From the NCBI GenBank assembly GCA_964343195.1, contig CAYFIR010000034.1, positions 1-52,426 of the forward strand: a stretch of 52,426 bases of DNA, in the 5' to 3' direction. Shown piece after piece: positions 1 to 8,049 of this stretch (the first letter of the stretch is position 1; every line of letters starts with the position of its first letter). Origin of the DNA: CAYVAP01 sp964343195 (lineage in GTDB: Bacteria > Bacteroidota > Bacteroidia > J057). A program made the translations under genes and the position numbers. A model generated the notes under the pieces. It was given only the letters and a program-made list of their open reading frames with translations, had not been told where the DNA came from and ran no database searches.

Positions 1-128
1 AAACCCATTCCCCCCTTTGCAAAAGGGGGGTGGCATTTCGCCCGGCGAAATGACGAGGGGATTCGAAGACTTTGGAGATGTAATGAATGAAGTCTTCTTA
101 CTTGCTGCGCAGTTTTAACCCGTAGCAA
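1..128 (+). repeat. G-rich double-hairpin dispersed repeat, copy 1
   Basis: This 128-bp unit recurs at 238-365 with five substitutions and no gaps (about 96% identical by eye). It holds two palindromes. The first is a C6-TTT / AAA-G6 pair at about 11-30. The second is a stem CATTTCGCC / GGCGAAATG at about 34-52, followed by a G-rich run and ATTCGA. The hairpin core recurs inverted at the right end of the window. No ORF of interest lies in it. The near identity of two copies 109 bp apart suggests recent duplication or active spread. It may be a REP- or MITE-like non-coding element; the left boundary is unknown because the window starts here. Confidence 0.85.
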
Positions 129-143
129 AGGGGGGGGCCTCAG

Positions 144-183
144 ATCCCCCCGCTTTTCGCCATAGGCGAAAACCACCCCCCTT
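144..183 (-). repeat. Related G-rich hairpin element, inverted and diverged
   Basis: Read on the minus strand this has the same layout as the core of the flanking copies: an A/G6 run, TGG, a hairpin (TTTTCGCC / GGCGAAAA around ATA), then GCGGGGGGAT. The stem differs from that of the 128-bp copies while its complementarity is kept, which is the pattern of compensatory change expected if the hairpin matters. A further short palindrome (CCCCCTTC / GAAGGGGG) follows at about 176-207. Confidence 0.6.
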
Positions 184-237
184 CTCTGCTGCGCGCCGAA
201 GGGGGGAAAGTTGCTGCTGCGGCCCCAGGCCGCCCCA

Positions 238-365
238 AAACCCATTCCCCCCTTTGCAAAAGGGGGGTGGCATTTCGCCCGGCGAAATGACGGGGGGATT
301 CGAAGACTTTGGAGATGTAATGAATGAAGCCTTCTTACTTGCTGTGCGGTTTTAACCCGCAGCAA
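238..365 (+). repeat. G-rich double-hairpin dispersed repeat, copy 2
   Basis: Direct copy of 1-128 at an offset of exactly 237 bp, with five base substitutions. It ends about 175 bp upstream of the dihydroorotase start, so it may supply regulatory or terminator-like structure to that region. From 366 to 540 no gene is seen; a weak promoter-like pair (TTG at 486-488 and TACTTTCA at 506-513) precedes the next gene. Confidence 0.85.
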
Positions 366-540
366 GCATTTTCCTCTTCTGCAATGACAGGGAATCTGAA
401 AAGGAGAACCAAAGGAGTGGTTTCAGGAAAAATGACGATTTTTGCTGCGCTGCGGTATCAAAACCGGTTTTTCTCTCTCTATGGGTTGAAATTCGGGGAT
501 TTATGTACTTTCAGCAAAAATCAACTCCAACCACATCAAC

Positions 541-1872
541 ATGTCTCTACTCATTCGCAACGCTACCCTGATCAATGAAGGCCAACGCATTGAAGCGGAT
601 CTGCTGGTCAAGGACGGACTGATCCACACCATCGGTAAGAACCTCGGAGCCATCGCAGATCAGACCATCGACGCGAGTGGATTGTGGCTGATGCCGGGCG
701 TCATCGACGATCAGGTACACTTTCGGGAGCCGGGCCTGACCCACAAGGGCGACCTGACGACCGAGTCCCGGGCTGCCGTGGCCGGTGGCGTGACGACCTT
801 CATGGAGATGCCCAATACCAAGCCTCAGGCCCTGACCCAGGAACTACTGGAGCAAAAGTACCAGCGGGCCGCAGAGGTCAGCACAGCCAACTATTCCTTC
901 TTCATGGGAGCCTCCAATGACAACCTGGAGGAGGTCCTCAAAACCGATCCCCGAAATGTCTGCGGCATCAAGGTCTTCATGGGATCTTCGACGGGCAATA
1001 TGCTGGTGGATGATGCCCAGACCCTGGAGGGCATTTTCAGGGAAGCCCCTATGCTGGTGGCGACCCATTGCGAGAAAGAAGAGATCATCCGGGCGAATTA
1101 TGCCCAATACCACGCGGAATATGGCGATGACATTCCCATCAGATTTCACCCCATCATTCGCTCAGAAGAGGCCTGCTACGCATCGTCTTCTCTCGCGGTA
1201 GAATTGGCCAAAAAATTCAATACCCGACTCCACATTCTGCATATTTCTACGGCCAAAGAGCTGGAACTATTTCAGGTGGACGTCCCCCGTACCGAGAAGC
1301 GCATCACCGCCGAAGCCTGTATCCACCACATGTGGTTCTCTGAGGAAGACTACGCTGAGAAAGGTACTTTCATCAAGTGGAACCCAGCGGTTAAGAAGGC
1401 CAGCGATCGGGCGGCCATTCGCGAAGCGGTCAAACAGGGACGCATCGACGTGGTAGCCACCGATCACGCGCCGCATACCCTGGAGGAAAAGCAAAACCCT
1501 TATGCTAGTGCTCCATCTGGCGGGCCCCTGATCCAGCATAGCCTCGTCGCCATGCTGGAAATGGCCCGAAATGGCGTTTTTGCCGTGGAAGAAGTTGTAG
1601 ATCGCATGACCCATGCGGTCGCTGACATCTTTCAGATTCAGAAGCGAGGCTACCTGAGAGAAGGATACCATGCCGATCTGGTACTGGTTGATCCCAACGC
1701 AAACTGGACCGTGGATCGCTCCAATATCCGCTACAAGTGTGGCTGGTCCCCATTGGAAGGGCAGCAGTTTAGCCATCAGGTGCACAGTACCATTGTCAGC
1801 GGTCAATTGGTCTATCACAACGGGGAAGTCAATGAAAGAATCCGCGGTCAGCGCCTGGCGTTTGATCGGTAG
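541..1872 (+). CDS. pyrC: Dihydroorotase, Bacteroidota-type (pyrimidine synthesis)
   Basis: Cytosolic amidohydrolase-fold enzyme that cyclises carbamoyl-aspartate to dihydroorotate in pyrimidine synthesis. The 443 residues match the class I dihydroorotase length. The REPG signature follows the metal motif at residues 57-65, and PNT (91-93), K144 (candidate carbamylated lysine in GIKVFMG), H176, H234 and D308 in ATDHAPH are all in place. The first histidine of the usual HxH motif is glutamine here (Q58, V59, H60). I believe this change is shared by Bacteroidota relatives, so the enzyme is probably active with altered metal binding, but that rests on memory. Allantoinase or hydantoinase is less likely because of the REPG and PNT signatures. 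The ATG at 541 gives a natural N-terminus. The 3' end overlaps the convergent next gene by 25 bp. Confidence 0.9.
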   Translation: MSLLIRNATLINEGQRIEADLLVKDGLIHTIGKNLGAIADQTIDASGLWLMPGVIDDQVHFREPGLTHKGDLTTESRAAVAGGVTTFMEMPNTKPQALTQELLEQKYQRAAEVSTANYSFFMGASNDNLEEVLKTDPRNVCGIKVFMGSSTGNMLVDDAQTLEGIFREAPMLVATHCEKEEIIRANYAQYHAEYGDDIPIRFHPIIRSEEACYASSSLAVELAKKFNTRLHILHISTAKELELFQVDVPRTEKRITAEACIHHMWFSEEDYAEKGTFIKWNPAVKKASDRAAIREAVKQGRIDVVATDHAPHTLEEKQNPYASAPSGGPLIQHSLVAMLEMARNGVFAVEEVVDRMTHAVADIFQIQKRGYLREGYHADLVLVDPNANWTVDRSNIRYKCGWSPLEGQQFSHQVHSTIVSGQLVYHNGEVNERIRGQRLAFDR

Positions 1873-3473
1873 GGATAGGCGGGTTCCCCTTCTCCAAGGT
1901 ACACCCAGATGTCGCTGTGTGTTGCAGGATTGATGGTGACAAATGGCTGCTGGGTGCGGTTGTAGGGCAAGGCTCGCAGGAAAAGATTGGGGGGAAGCCA
2001 GCCTGTAGGGCGACGCAGATCAGCCCAGTAGGGGGCATCTTCGACTTTGTCCAGGTAATATTCCCAGCAGTGTGGCCCCAGCGGTGCCAGTGGCTCTGCC
2101 TGGGAGTCAAGCGTATAACCATGGCCGACGGTAAAAGTAAGGGTCAACAGGTCATCGCCCCACTGCTCCCTGAGTTGGGTGATCTGATCTCTGCCTGGTG
2201 TGGCGAATGAGTAACTGGGCAAAATTACCATGGTACGTGTGCCGGGCTGTTTCCTGATTCGCTCTCCGATCTGCGTGATCATGAGGCTATCCAGGTACAA
2301 TTGACTTCCGTTGCGTGCGTAGTATTCTTCGATATGGCGAAGGTCGTTCCAGGCCCAGGCGGCCTGTTGGTCACTGGGAGTAGGGAGCGAATCGCTCAGG
2401 CTGCTGAGCAGGTTTACTGTTGACCGGGAAATCAGAGAGTATCCAAGGTCTTCGTTGAGGCAGCGGTGGAGGCTGTCGATTTTGTGCCAAAGCGAAAGGG
2501 GGAGTTCGCCCCTGGCGCGGCTTTCGACCAGATCCAGTAAATCTTCCGGATCATCCAGGCCTATTCCCATTAGCTGGCAATCCGGATCCTGTATGCGCTC
2601 CCGCATAAAAGCGGCCCATTCCATCGAGTTGGGCCAGTAGGGAAGCACTTTTTGTGGCGAATCTACTGCGTATTGTAAAGGCCTGAACCGACTGCTGCTG
2701 AGCAATACGTAGTCAAAAGCGGCCTGATTCACGAATTCACTCAGAAATTGCAGGGTATTTCGTTCTCCGGGCGTGGTGAGATGAACGACCACCAAGGGAT
2801 AATCCCGGACAGTATCCATGAGCTTTGCTCGTCCCTGCGAGTTGCTCAGGGGTTGGGTTCGACCTTTCAGGCTATTCTGGACCAGTCGCTGAGTAGGGCC
2901 TGCTGATGCATTGGCAGCATCAAGGTAAGGTACTCCATCGATATCCAGCGTCAGGCTATCCAGCCATAAGGTGCCGGTACCGGTCAGGATGCCCCCAAAA
3001 GATATTTCCCGGGAGAGGTTTCCCACCTCCAGCGGAAGTTCGTACCAGGTCCAGTCCTCGGTGGGGGGCAGGTCATAGTCGCTCTGTTCCTGAAACGATG
3101 GGTATCCACTGCTTCGGTCGATGCGTGCCCAGAGCCCTCCGATTCCGGTTTCAATATTCTCGCGCTTGACGTACCCCCGTAGTTGAACCTGCCTCATCTT
3201 AAACCAGACAGGCAGGCGATAAGCCACAATGGTTCCCCACGTGCCGGGAGAGTCTGTGACCGAGGTAAGCCTGAGTGAGTATTGTCCGGTGCGGTACTCC
3301 TCGGGGTCGATGGACACATCGTAAGAGTTGCTATCGGGGAGCCGATAACTCCAACCTTCTGGCAACCCCGCGTCAACCCGCTCGAAATCGGAGTTTAACC
3401 CATAGTCGGTAGGTTGTGTTGTGACACAACTTATCACAAAAAGACACGATATTACAATCCGAATGGGTTTCAT
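1848..3473 (-). CDS. Lipoprotein with jelly-roll domain and erythromycin-esterase-like domain, probable pseudoenzyme
   Basis: 541-residue predicted lipoprotein. A short hydrophobic leader ends at Cys16 (lipobox VISC). Residues about 27-180 look like a carbohydrate-binding jelly roll (FE...GLPEGW, RTGQYSLRL, WTWYELPL, LWLDSLTLD). Residues about 225-525 have the layout of the erythromycin esterase (Ere) family, best seen in the C-terminal stretch with W/G-DD, TFTVGHGYTL, a PLGPH loop and WADLR. The Ere catalytic signatures are not visible: the N-terminal GExxHG region reads HLTTPGER, and the VWAHNxH strand reads VILPSYSF. I infer a catalytically altered or inactive member rather than an antibiotic esterase. 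It is divergently transcribed from a WYL regulator 86 bp away, which could control it. Confidence 0.55.
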   Translation of the reverse strand: MKPIRIVISCLFVISCVTTQPTDYGLNSDFERVDAGLPEGWSYRLPDSNSYDVSIDPEEYRTGQYSLRLTSVTDSPGTWGTIVAYRLPVWFKMRQVQLRGYVKRENIETGIGGLWARIDRSSGYPSFQEQSDYDLPPTEDWTWYELPLEVGNLSREISFGGILTGTGTLWLDSLTLDIDGVPYLDAANASAGPTQRLVQNSLKGRTQPLSNSQGRAKLMDTVRDYPLVVVHLTTPGERNTLQFLSEFVNQAAFDYVLLSSSRFRPLQYAVDSPQKVLPYWPNSMEWAAFMRERIQDPDCQLMGIGLDDPEDLLDLVESRARGELPLSLWHKIDSLHRCLNEDLGYSLISRSTVNLLSSLSDSLPTPSDQQAAWAWNDLRHIEEYYARNGSQLYLDSLMITQIGERIRKQPGTRTMVILPSYSFATPGRDQITQLREQWGDDLLTLTFTVGHGYTLDSQAEPLAPLGPHCWEYYLDKVEDAPYWADLRRPTGWLPPNLFLRALPYNRTQQPFVTINPATHSDIWVYLGEGEPAYPYRSNARR

Positions 3474-3559
3474 AGAATTGTTTTTCTACTAAAAGAAAAT
3501 TCGCTTTATTTGAAAAACCACGAAAACAACCACCTCTGTCTGTTTTCAGGCAAATCATC

Positions 3560-4510
3560 GTGAGCATTTTGTGCTCAGATCATTCACTTGAAATTAAAGA
3601 TCGTACAACCTTGGTAGCTCAGCAAAAACTATTGCGTGTATTTCGGCTGATTCGGATGTTATCTCAGTCTCCTGGCCGAACTATTGATGACCTTTCTCTT
3701 TCACTCGAGATCACTCGACGTTCCGTTTACCGTTATCTGGAACTCCTTGAGAGCATCGGGTACCTGTTGGATAAGGACATGAATGGGCGTTACTTCCTGT
3801 TTACCCCTTTCAGTGAGGAACTCCCCAATCAGTTTACCCCGGAGGAAACAGACCTGTTGCGGCAGCTGATTCAGTCTGGAGCCACTGACAATGTCCTTCA
3901 GGATGGCCTGCTCCGGAAACTCTACCTCAACACAGACCTGCTGCCCATCGCCGACCAGATTCACAATGCTCATGCAGGTCGGGTGGTGCGTCTACTTAGC
4001 GAAGCCATCAATGACCGCTTTCAGGCCAAACTGATCGGGTATTATTCTGCTAGTCGGGGGCAGACCTCCGATCGTCTGGTGGAACCCCTGCATCTCACGG
4101 ATAACTTTCGGATGTTGGCTGCTTATGAGGTGGAAAGTGGGCAGGTCAAGCACTTCAAAATTGATCGGATTCAGGATGTAGAATTGCAGGATACTCCTCA
4201 GCAGCAAAAGCTGACGGTCTCCGGTCCGGATCTGTTTGGAATGTCTGGAGAAGTGGAATACTCCGTTTCGCTGCGCCTTAGCCCGCTGGCATTTCGGTTG
4301 ATGGTGGAGGAATATCCCGCAACCAAGCCACTCATTACCCCGGTATCTGGCAACTTCCCCTTCCAGTTCAAAGGCGAAGTGAAAAGCCTGGTGGGAGTGG
4401 GACGCTTTATTCTGGGACTGCCGCGTGAGGTGCAGGTCGAAGGGCCAAAGGAACTGGTAGATTACCTGGAGGACCAGATAGCTCAGCGGCAGTGGAATGA
4501 GGGAAGCTAG
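3560..4510 (+). CDS. HTH and WYL-domain transcriptional regulator
   Basis: 316-residue DNA-binding regulator. Residues about 21-75 form an HTH (RTIDDLSLSLEITRRSVYRYLELLESIGY) of the DeoR/YafY type. The C-terminal two thirds form a WYL ligand-sensing domain with the family signature KHFKIDRI at about residues 196-203. The eponymous tripeptide is replaced (NFRMLAAY instead of a WYL-like core). WYL proteins bind nucleic acids or small ligands and often govern stress or defence genes. The frame starts with GTG at 3560; a TTG about 17 codons later is an alternative. The 86-bp divergent spacer with the Ere-like lipoprotein makes that gene a natural candidate target. From 4511 to 4708 no gene is seen. 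Confidence 0.8.
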   Translation: MSILCSDHSLEIKDRTTLVAQQKLLRVFRLIRMLSQSPGRTIDDLSLSLEITRRSVYRYLELLESIGYLLDKDMNGRYFLFTPFSEELPNQFTPEETDLLRQLIQSGATDNVLQDGLLRKLYLNTDLLPIADQIHNAHAGRVVRLLSEAINDRFQAKLIGYYSASRGQTSDRLVEPLHLTDNFRMLAAYEVESGQVKHFKIDRIQDVELQDTPQQQKLTVSGPDLFGMSGEVEYSVSLRLSPLAFRLMVEEYPATKPLITPVSGNFPFQFKGEVKSLVGVGRFILGLPREVQVEGPKELVDYLEDQIAQRQWNEGS

Positions 4511-4708
4511 TGCCTGCGGAATTAAGTAATTGACCATTCGCAATTCGTATAAAGTGCTCACCAGCAATACTTTCAGTTACTGATTAGATGCTTCGGTTAT
4601 CACTCCCCGTTTCACGGGATCTTCGACAGGCACAGTATTTCGAATTCTTTCCGCTAGGAGCAAGTAGCCTATAACTACTAACTCTGAACTCCCTGCCAGG
4701 AGCTTCAC

Positions 4709-5272
4709 TTATCCCCGCTTCCAGCACGAAGTCAGGTGGTCATCGACCATGCCTACGGCCTGCATGAAGGCGTAACAAATCGTCGTCCCGGTGAATTTAA
4801 AGCCCCGTTTGCGGAGATCCTTGCTCATCCGGTCTGATTCAGTGGTCGAAGCGGGAACTTCATCCATGTGTTCAAAGTGATTGATGATGGGACTCGCTCC
4901 AACGAAATTCCAGAGATAATCCGAAAAGCTGCCCTCCTTTTCCATGATCTCCAGGTAGAGTTGGGCATTGAGGATGCTGCCACGGATTTTCTGCTGGTTG
5001 CGGACAATGCCTGCGTCCTGCATCAGTTCCTGAACTTTGGCCTCATCCCAGCGGGCGATTTTCTCAGGATCAAACCGATCAAATGCTACCTGAAAGTGGG
5101 GACGCTTTTTGAGAATGGTGTACCAGCTCAACCCTGCCTGGAATCCATCCAGTATCAGCTTTTCAAAGAGCTGTTGATCGTCATAAACGGGAATGCCCCA
5201 CTCATGGTCGTGGTAATCGCGGTAGAGGTCGTCCTTGTCACACCACGGACAGCGCACTTTGTTGTCTGGCAT
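4709..5272 (-). CDS. tag: DNA-3-methyladenine glycosylase I
   Basis: Cytosolic base-excision repair enzyme that removes 3-methyladenine from alkylated DNA. The 187 residues match the E. coli Tag length and align along the whole chain: RCPWC near the N-terminus, YHDHEWG, QAGLSW, KKRGFKFTGTTICYAFMQA and a C-terminal DDHLTSCW. The zinc ligands are present as Cys8, His21 and the late His/Cys pair. The active-site glutamate of E. coli Tag (Glu38 in LEG) is aspartate here (Asp42 in LDG). This is a conservative change that may be tolerated. Stand-alone gene, well separated from its neighbours. Confidence 0.93.
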   Translation of the reverse strand: MPDNKVRCPWCDKDDLYRDYHDHEWGIPVYDDQQLFEKLILDGFQAGLSWYTILKKRPHFQVAFDRFDPEKIARWDEAKVQELMQDAGIVRNQQKIRGSILNAQLYLEIMEKEGSFSDYLWNFVGASPIINHFEHMDEVPASTTESDRMSKDLRKRGFKFTGTTICYAFMQAVGMVDDHLTSCWKRG

Positions 5273-5342
5273 AGAAGAGAGGGTAAGAATAGTTCGGAGT
5301 AGGGAGCTCAGCTGGCTGGTTTGTCACTACGAACTGGTTAAA

Positions 5343-6284
5343 CTATTTCACTCGGAAACTACTCTGTCCGATGAGGTTGCCATTGGCAAAAATGGAAACG
5401 TACTGGGGGCCTTTTTCATAGCGAAAATCGTCCCCTGGCCTGAATTCGAAGCACACTTCCTCGCTGGTTTGCTGATAATCGATGCGTTCCAGGGCGGTAT
5501 ATTCCCGCAACTGTCCTCCATATTCAAAGGTTCCGCCTCCATCTTCAGGCTGGTAGATTTCTCCAGTGGGACCTTCATATACGAGGTAAACCTCAGTGGG
5601 ACCAGTGGGAGCCAGGGGATTTTCGATGAGGGTCACACAAACCCGCAGATCCAGCAGCCCCCAACGACGAAACACCGAATCCTGGATTTCCCGGTTTCGT
5701 CTGACATTGAAGAAAGTGAAGTCTCGTGTTTTCAGGACAGCCGCCAGCTCCTGGGTCTGATGTAGTTCCTGGAGCGCCTGATCCTTGGCCTGAAGCAGAC
5801 TCTGGTTTTCCTCCATGAGTTCAGACTGACTGTCCTGAAGGTAATTGACCTCTCCGCTTAGAGCCTCATTGGTCTGCTCCAGTACGGTGATTTCCTCTTC
5901 ATACTGGTCGATCAATCGCATCAGGCGCTCTACTCGCTGCTCTAGCTGGGTGATCTCCTCCTGATTTCCCTGGTTCTTGTTGCGTGCCTCCTGTAGCTGA
6001 GCCGCCAGGGCTTCGAGGTCCCGCTTTCGCCTGTTGAGTTCATTGGTTTTATCTAGCAGGTCCAGCTTCTGGTCATCGAGCAGTACCTCGAATTCATAAA
6101 TGCGGGATTCGAGTTCAAACACCTCCTCGTTGAGGTCATCCACCTTTTTGACCAGCCCTCGGTTTTCTTCCCTTTCCCAGAAGTACTGATAGGCAAAGTA
6201 CCCGAGCGAGGTAAGCACCAACAGACTGGCGATGATGAGAATCACGCGGCTGGTTCGCTTGGTTTGAGCAGATCGGGAAGCCAT
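5343..6284 (-). CDS. Single-pass membrane protein with long periplasmic coiled coil
   Basis: About 313 residues from the ATG at 6284, chosen because it puts a basic cap (RSAQTKRTSR) directly before one membrane helix at about residues 13-31; an upstream ATG at 6329 would add 15 unlikely residues. Residues about 40-180 are a continuous E/L/Q-rich coiled coil. The last 120 residues form a globular domain of beta character, with paired phrases on tyrosine- and glycine-rich strands (VYLVYEGPTGEIY, GQLREYTALERIDY, GNLIGQSSFRVK). The topology suggests an inner-membrane anchor with the coiled coil reaching into the periplasm. I do not recognise the family. It lies 95 bp downstream of mqnB on the same strand and may share its transcript. 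Confidence 0.7.
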   Translation of the reverse strand: MASRSAQTKRTSRVILIIASLLVLTSLGYFAYQYFWEREENRGLVKKVDDLNEEVFELESRIYEFEVLLDDQKLDLLDKTNELNRRKRDLEALAAQLQEARNKNQGNQEEITQLEQRVERLMRLIDQYEEEITVLEQTNEALSGEVNYLQDSQSELMEENQSLLQAKDQALQELHQTQELAAVLKTRDFTFFNVRRNREIQDSVFRRWGLLDLRVCVTLIENPLAPTGPTEVYLVYEGPTGEIYQPEDGGGTFEYGGQLREYTALERIDYQQTSEEVCFEFRPGDDFRYEKGPQYVSIFANGNLIGQSSFRVK

Positions 6285-6379
6285 AGGAAGTAGTTTGTAA
6301 CAGACCGTTGTTTTGAGGTCTGGACACACTAAAATATACCATCAATGGGAATAAACCAACAGACAGTTTCCGGGGACAA

Positions 6380-7057
6380 TCATTGGGTTTTCCACCATTC
6401 GACAAAAGCCTCCGTCAGGTTATGCAGGGCCAATCCGATTTTCCAGCTTTCGCGATTGCGGGGTTCCACATAATTGCTGATGGATCGGATCGCTGCAAAG
6501 GGCTTCCCGAGGCGTAGCATCGCCTGAAAGAAAGCCGCCCCCTCCATGGTCTCCACCTCTGGTTGCCACTGCTGTTGCATGGTGGTGATGCCAGCGATTT
6601 CGCCCTGTACCTGGTTGACGGTGATAGCCCTGGCTAGAGGCAGGGCAAGCGGCCAGGGATCAGGATTTTTTAGGGAATTGTAAATCGGAGATTCCGCCCA
6701 CTCCATTATCGGAAACCCCAATTGCTTCATGTCCAGAAAACCCTCAGGTGAGCTAGCTCCCATTTCTGCAAAACAGTCTGAGGTACACTGCACCACGGTT
6801 CCCAAGCCCCAGTCCCGACGATAACTGCCCGCAATGCCGATGTTGAGGGCTTTGTCAAAATCTGGTTGTAACTGCGTCCAGCGGCCCAGGGTCCAGGCCG
6901 TATTGACCATGCCGATTCCGGTGTGGAGCAGGGTGATTTGCCTGTTCTGTTCTTCCAAACGAAATGTTCCGTCCTGAACCTCGCGGAAGGGCATGGCAGT
7001 ACGCAGCATAGTAGTTTCTCCTTGGGTAGCGGCGACGATCAGTAGGTGCATGGGCAA
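6380..7057 (-). CDS. mqnB: Futalosine hydrolase (menaquinone synthesis)
   Basis: Cytosolic nucleosidase of the purine phosphorylase/MTAN fold. It cleaves hypoxanthine from futalosine to give dehypoxanthine futalosine in the alternative menaquinone pathway. The 225 residues fit MqnB. Supporting motifs are an N-terminal LIVAATQGET, the ribose/base region LNIGIAGSY, VETMEGAAFFQA near the C-terminus and SISNYVEPRNRESW, where the aspartate usual in MTAN is replaced by the MqnB-type asparagine. An MTA/SAH nucleosidase is the alternative, but the NYVEPRN signature favours MqnB. The start may be 7057 or the ATG two codons later. It is divergent from the FemAB-like gene, with 63 bp between. Confidence 0.85.
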   Translation of the reverse strand: MPMHLLIVAATQGETTMLRTAMPFREVQDGTFRLEEQNRQITLLHTGIGMVNTAWTLGRWTQLQPDFDKALNIGIAGSYRRDWGLGTVVQCTSDCFAEMGASSPEGFLDMKQLGFPIMEWAESPIYNSLKNPDPWPLALPLARAITVNQVQGEIAGITTMQQQWQPEVETMEGAAFFQAMLRLGKPFAAIRSISNYVEPRNRESWKIGLALHNLTEAFVEWWKTQ

Positions 7058-7120
7058 AGTGAATCAGGCGTATATTGCAGACTCAAGCCAATTTGACCAC
7101 CTTGCACGTTAAAACCAAGC

Positions 7121-8047
7121 ATGAAGCTGCGGCTGCTCAAGCGAAATGAAATTGACGATCAGCGATGGGATGAACGCATCGAATCAGCTCCCCAGGGCTT
7201 GCCATATGCCTTTAGCTGGTACCTCGATGTGGTCGCAGATAGACGTTGGGGCGCGCTGGTATCAGAAGACTATCAACAGGTCATGCCCTTGCCATGGAAC
7301 CGCAAATTGCTGGGGATGAGGCAGGTGTACGCGCCTTTTCTGGTGCAGCAATTGGGCGTGATGGGGCCTGAGGTATCGAGCGAAATGGTCCAGGACTTTT
7401 TACAGCAAATTCCCTTGGCATATCGTCGGGTGGTGCTGCGGTTGAATGAGCGAAACGAAATCGAAGGTGCCCCAGGTTTTCACCTGCAGCCACGGACCAA
7501 CCTGCTCCTTGACCTAAGCTCTGGCTATGAGATGTTATGGAATGGCTACGACAAGAGCCTGCGCCGCCGCCTTCGCAAAGCCAAAAACAGGCTTCGTGTC
7601 ACTCCGAGTGAGGATGCCGCAGCAGTCGTGCGATTGTACCACAGCCAATTGGAAAAGCGCCTCAACCTGGGGGATGCATTTTACACCCGGGCTGAACATC
7701 TCATGTCCACCGCACTGGAAAAGGAAAAAGGCATCCTCCTGCAGGTCTCCTCAGAGACGGAGTTGTTGGCCACCGGATTTTTCCTGCATTCACATGGCAG
7801 GCTGATCAACCTCTTTGGGGCAAGTACCGACGAAGGCCGCAGGCTACATGCCATGCACCGTATGCTGGATTACCTCATCGAATCGCATGCTGGGCAGCCG
7901 ATGTGGCTGGACTTCGAAGGCTCAGAAGTACCCTCTATCGCCAGTTTTTTCAGGAGCTTCGGGGCTGAACGCCGAACTTATTCCATCGCCCAGCGGGATC
8001 TGCTGCCAGGTTGGTGGCGATTGTTGGAGAAAAGGGTAATAAGGTGA
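7121..8047 (+). CDS. FemAB/GNAT-like acyl or aminoacyl transferase
   Basis: 308-residue soluble protein with the layout of the FemAB / acetyltransferase_6 group. The N-terminal half contains WYLDVV, a variable region and QPRTNLLLDLSSGYE, and is followed by a basic helix KSLRRRLRKAKN that is typical of the group. The second half resembles a GNAT domain, with LLATGFFLHSHGRLINLFGASTDEGRRLHAMHRMLDYLI and FEGSEVPSIASFFRSFGAE. Members add amino acids to peptidoglycan peptides or make exopolysaccharide and lipid conjugates; the substrate here is unknown. It ends two bases before the stop of the convergent CHAT gene, so the two transcripts probably overlap at their 3' ends. Confidence 0.7.
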   Translation: MKLRLLKRNEIDDQRWDERIESAPQGLPYAFSWYLDVVADRRWGALVSEDYQQVMPLPWNRKLLGMRQVYAPFLVQQLGVMGPEVSSEMVQDFLQQIPLAYRRVVLRLNERNEIEGAPGFHLQPRTNLLLDLSSGYEMLWNGYDKSLRRRLRKAKNRLRVTPSEDAAAVVRLYHSQLEKRLNLGDAFYTRAEHLMSTALEKEKGILLQVSSETELLATGFFLHSHGRLINLFGASTDEGRRLHAMHRMLDYLIESHAGQPMWLDFEGSEVPSIASFFRSFGAERRTYSIAQRDLLPGWWRLLEKRVIR

Positions 8048-8049
8048 GA

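Noticed and set aside
324..578. 84-residue open frame upstream of pyrC
   Set aside because: It starts in the repeat element, overlaps the pyrC start out of frame and has a low-complexity, non-coding-like composition.
1848..3473. Macrolide resistance gene (erythromycin esterase)
   Set aside because: Only the fold is suggested; catalytic histidines are absent and a lipoprotein signal and jelly-roll domain precede it.
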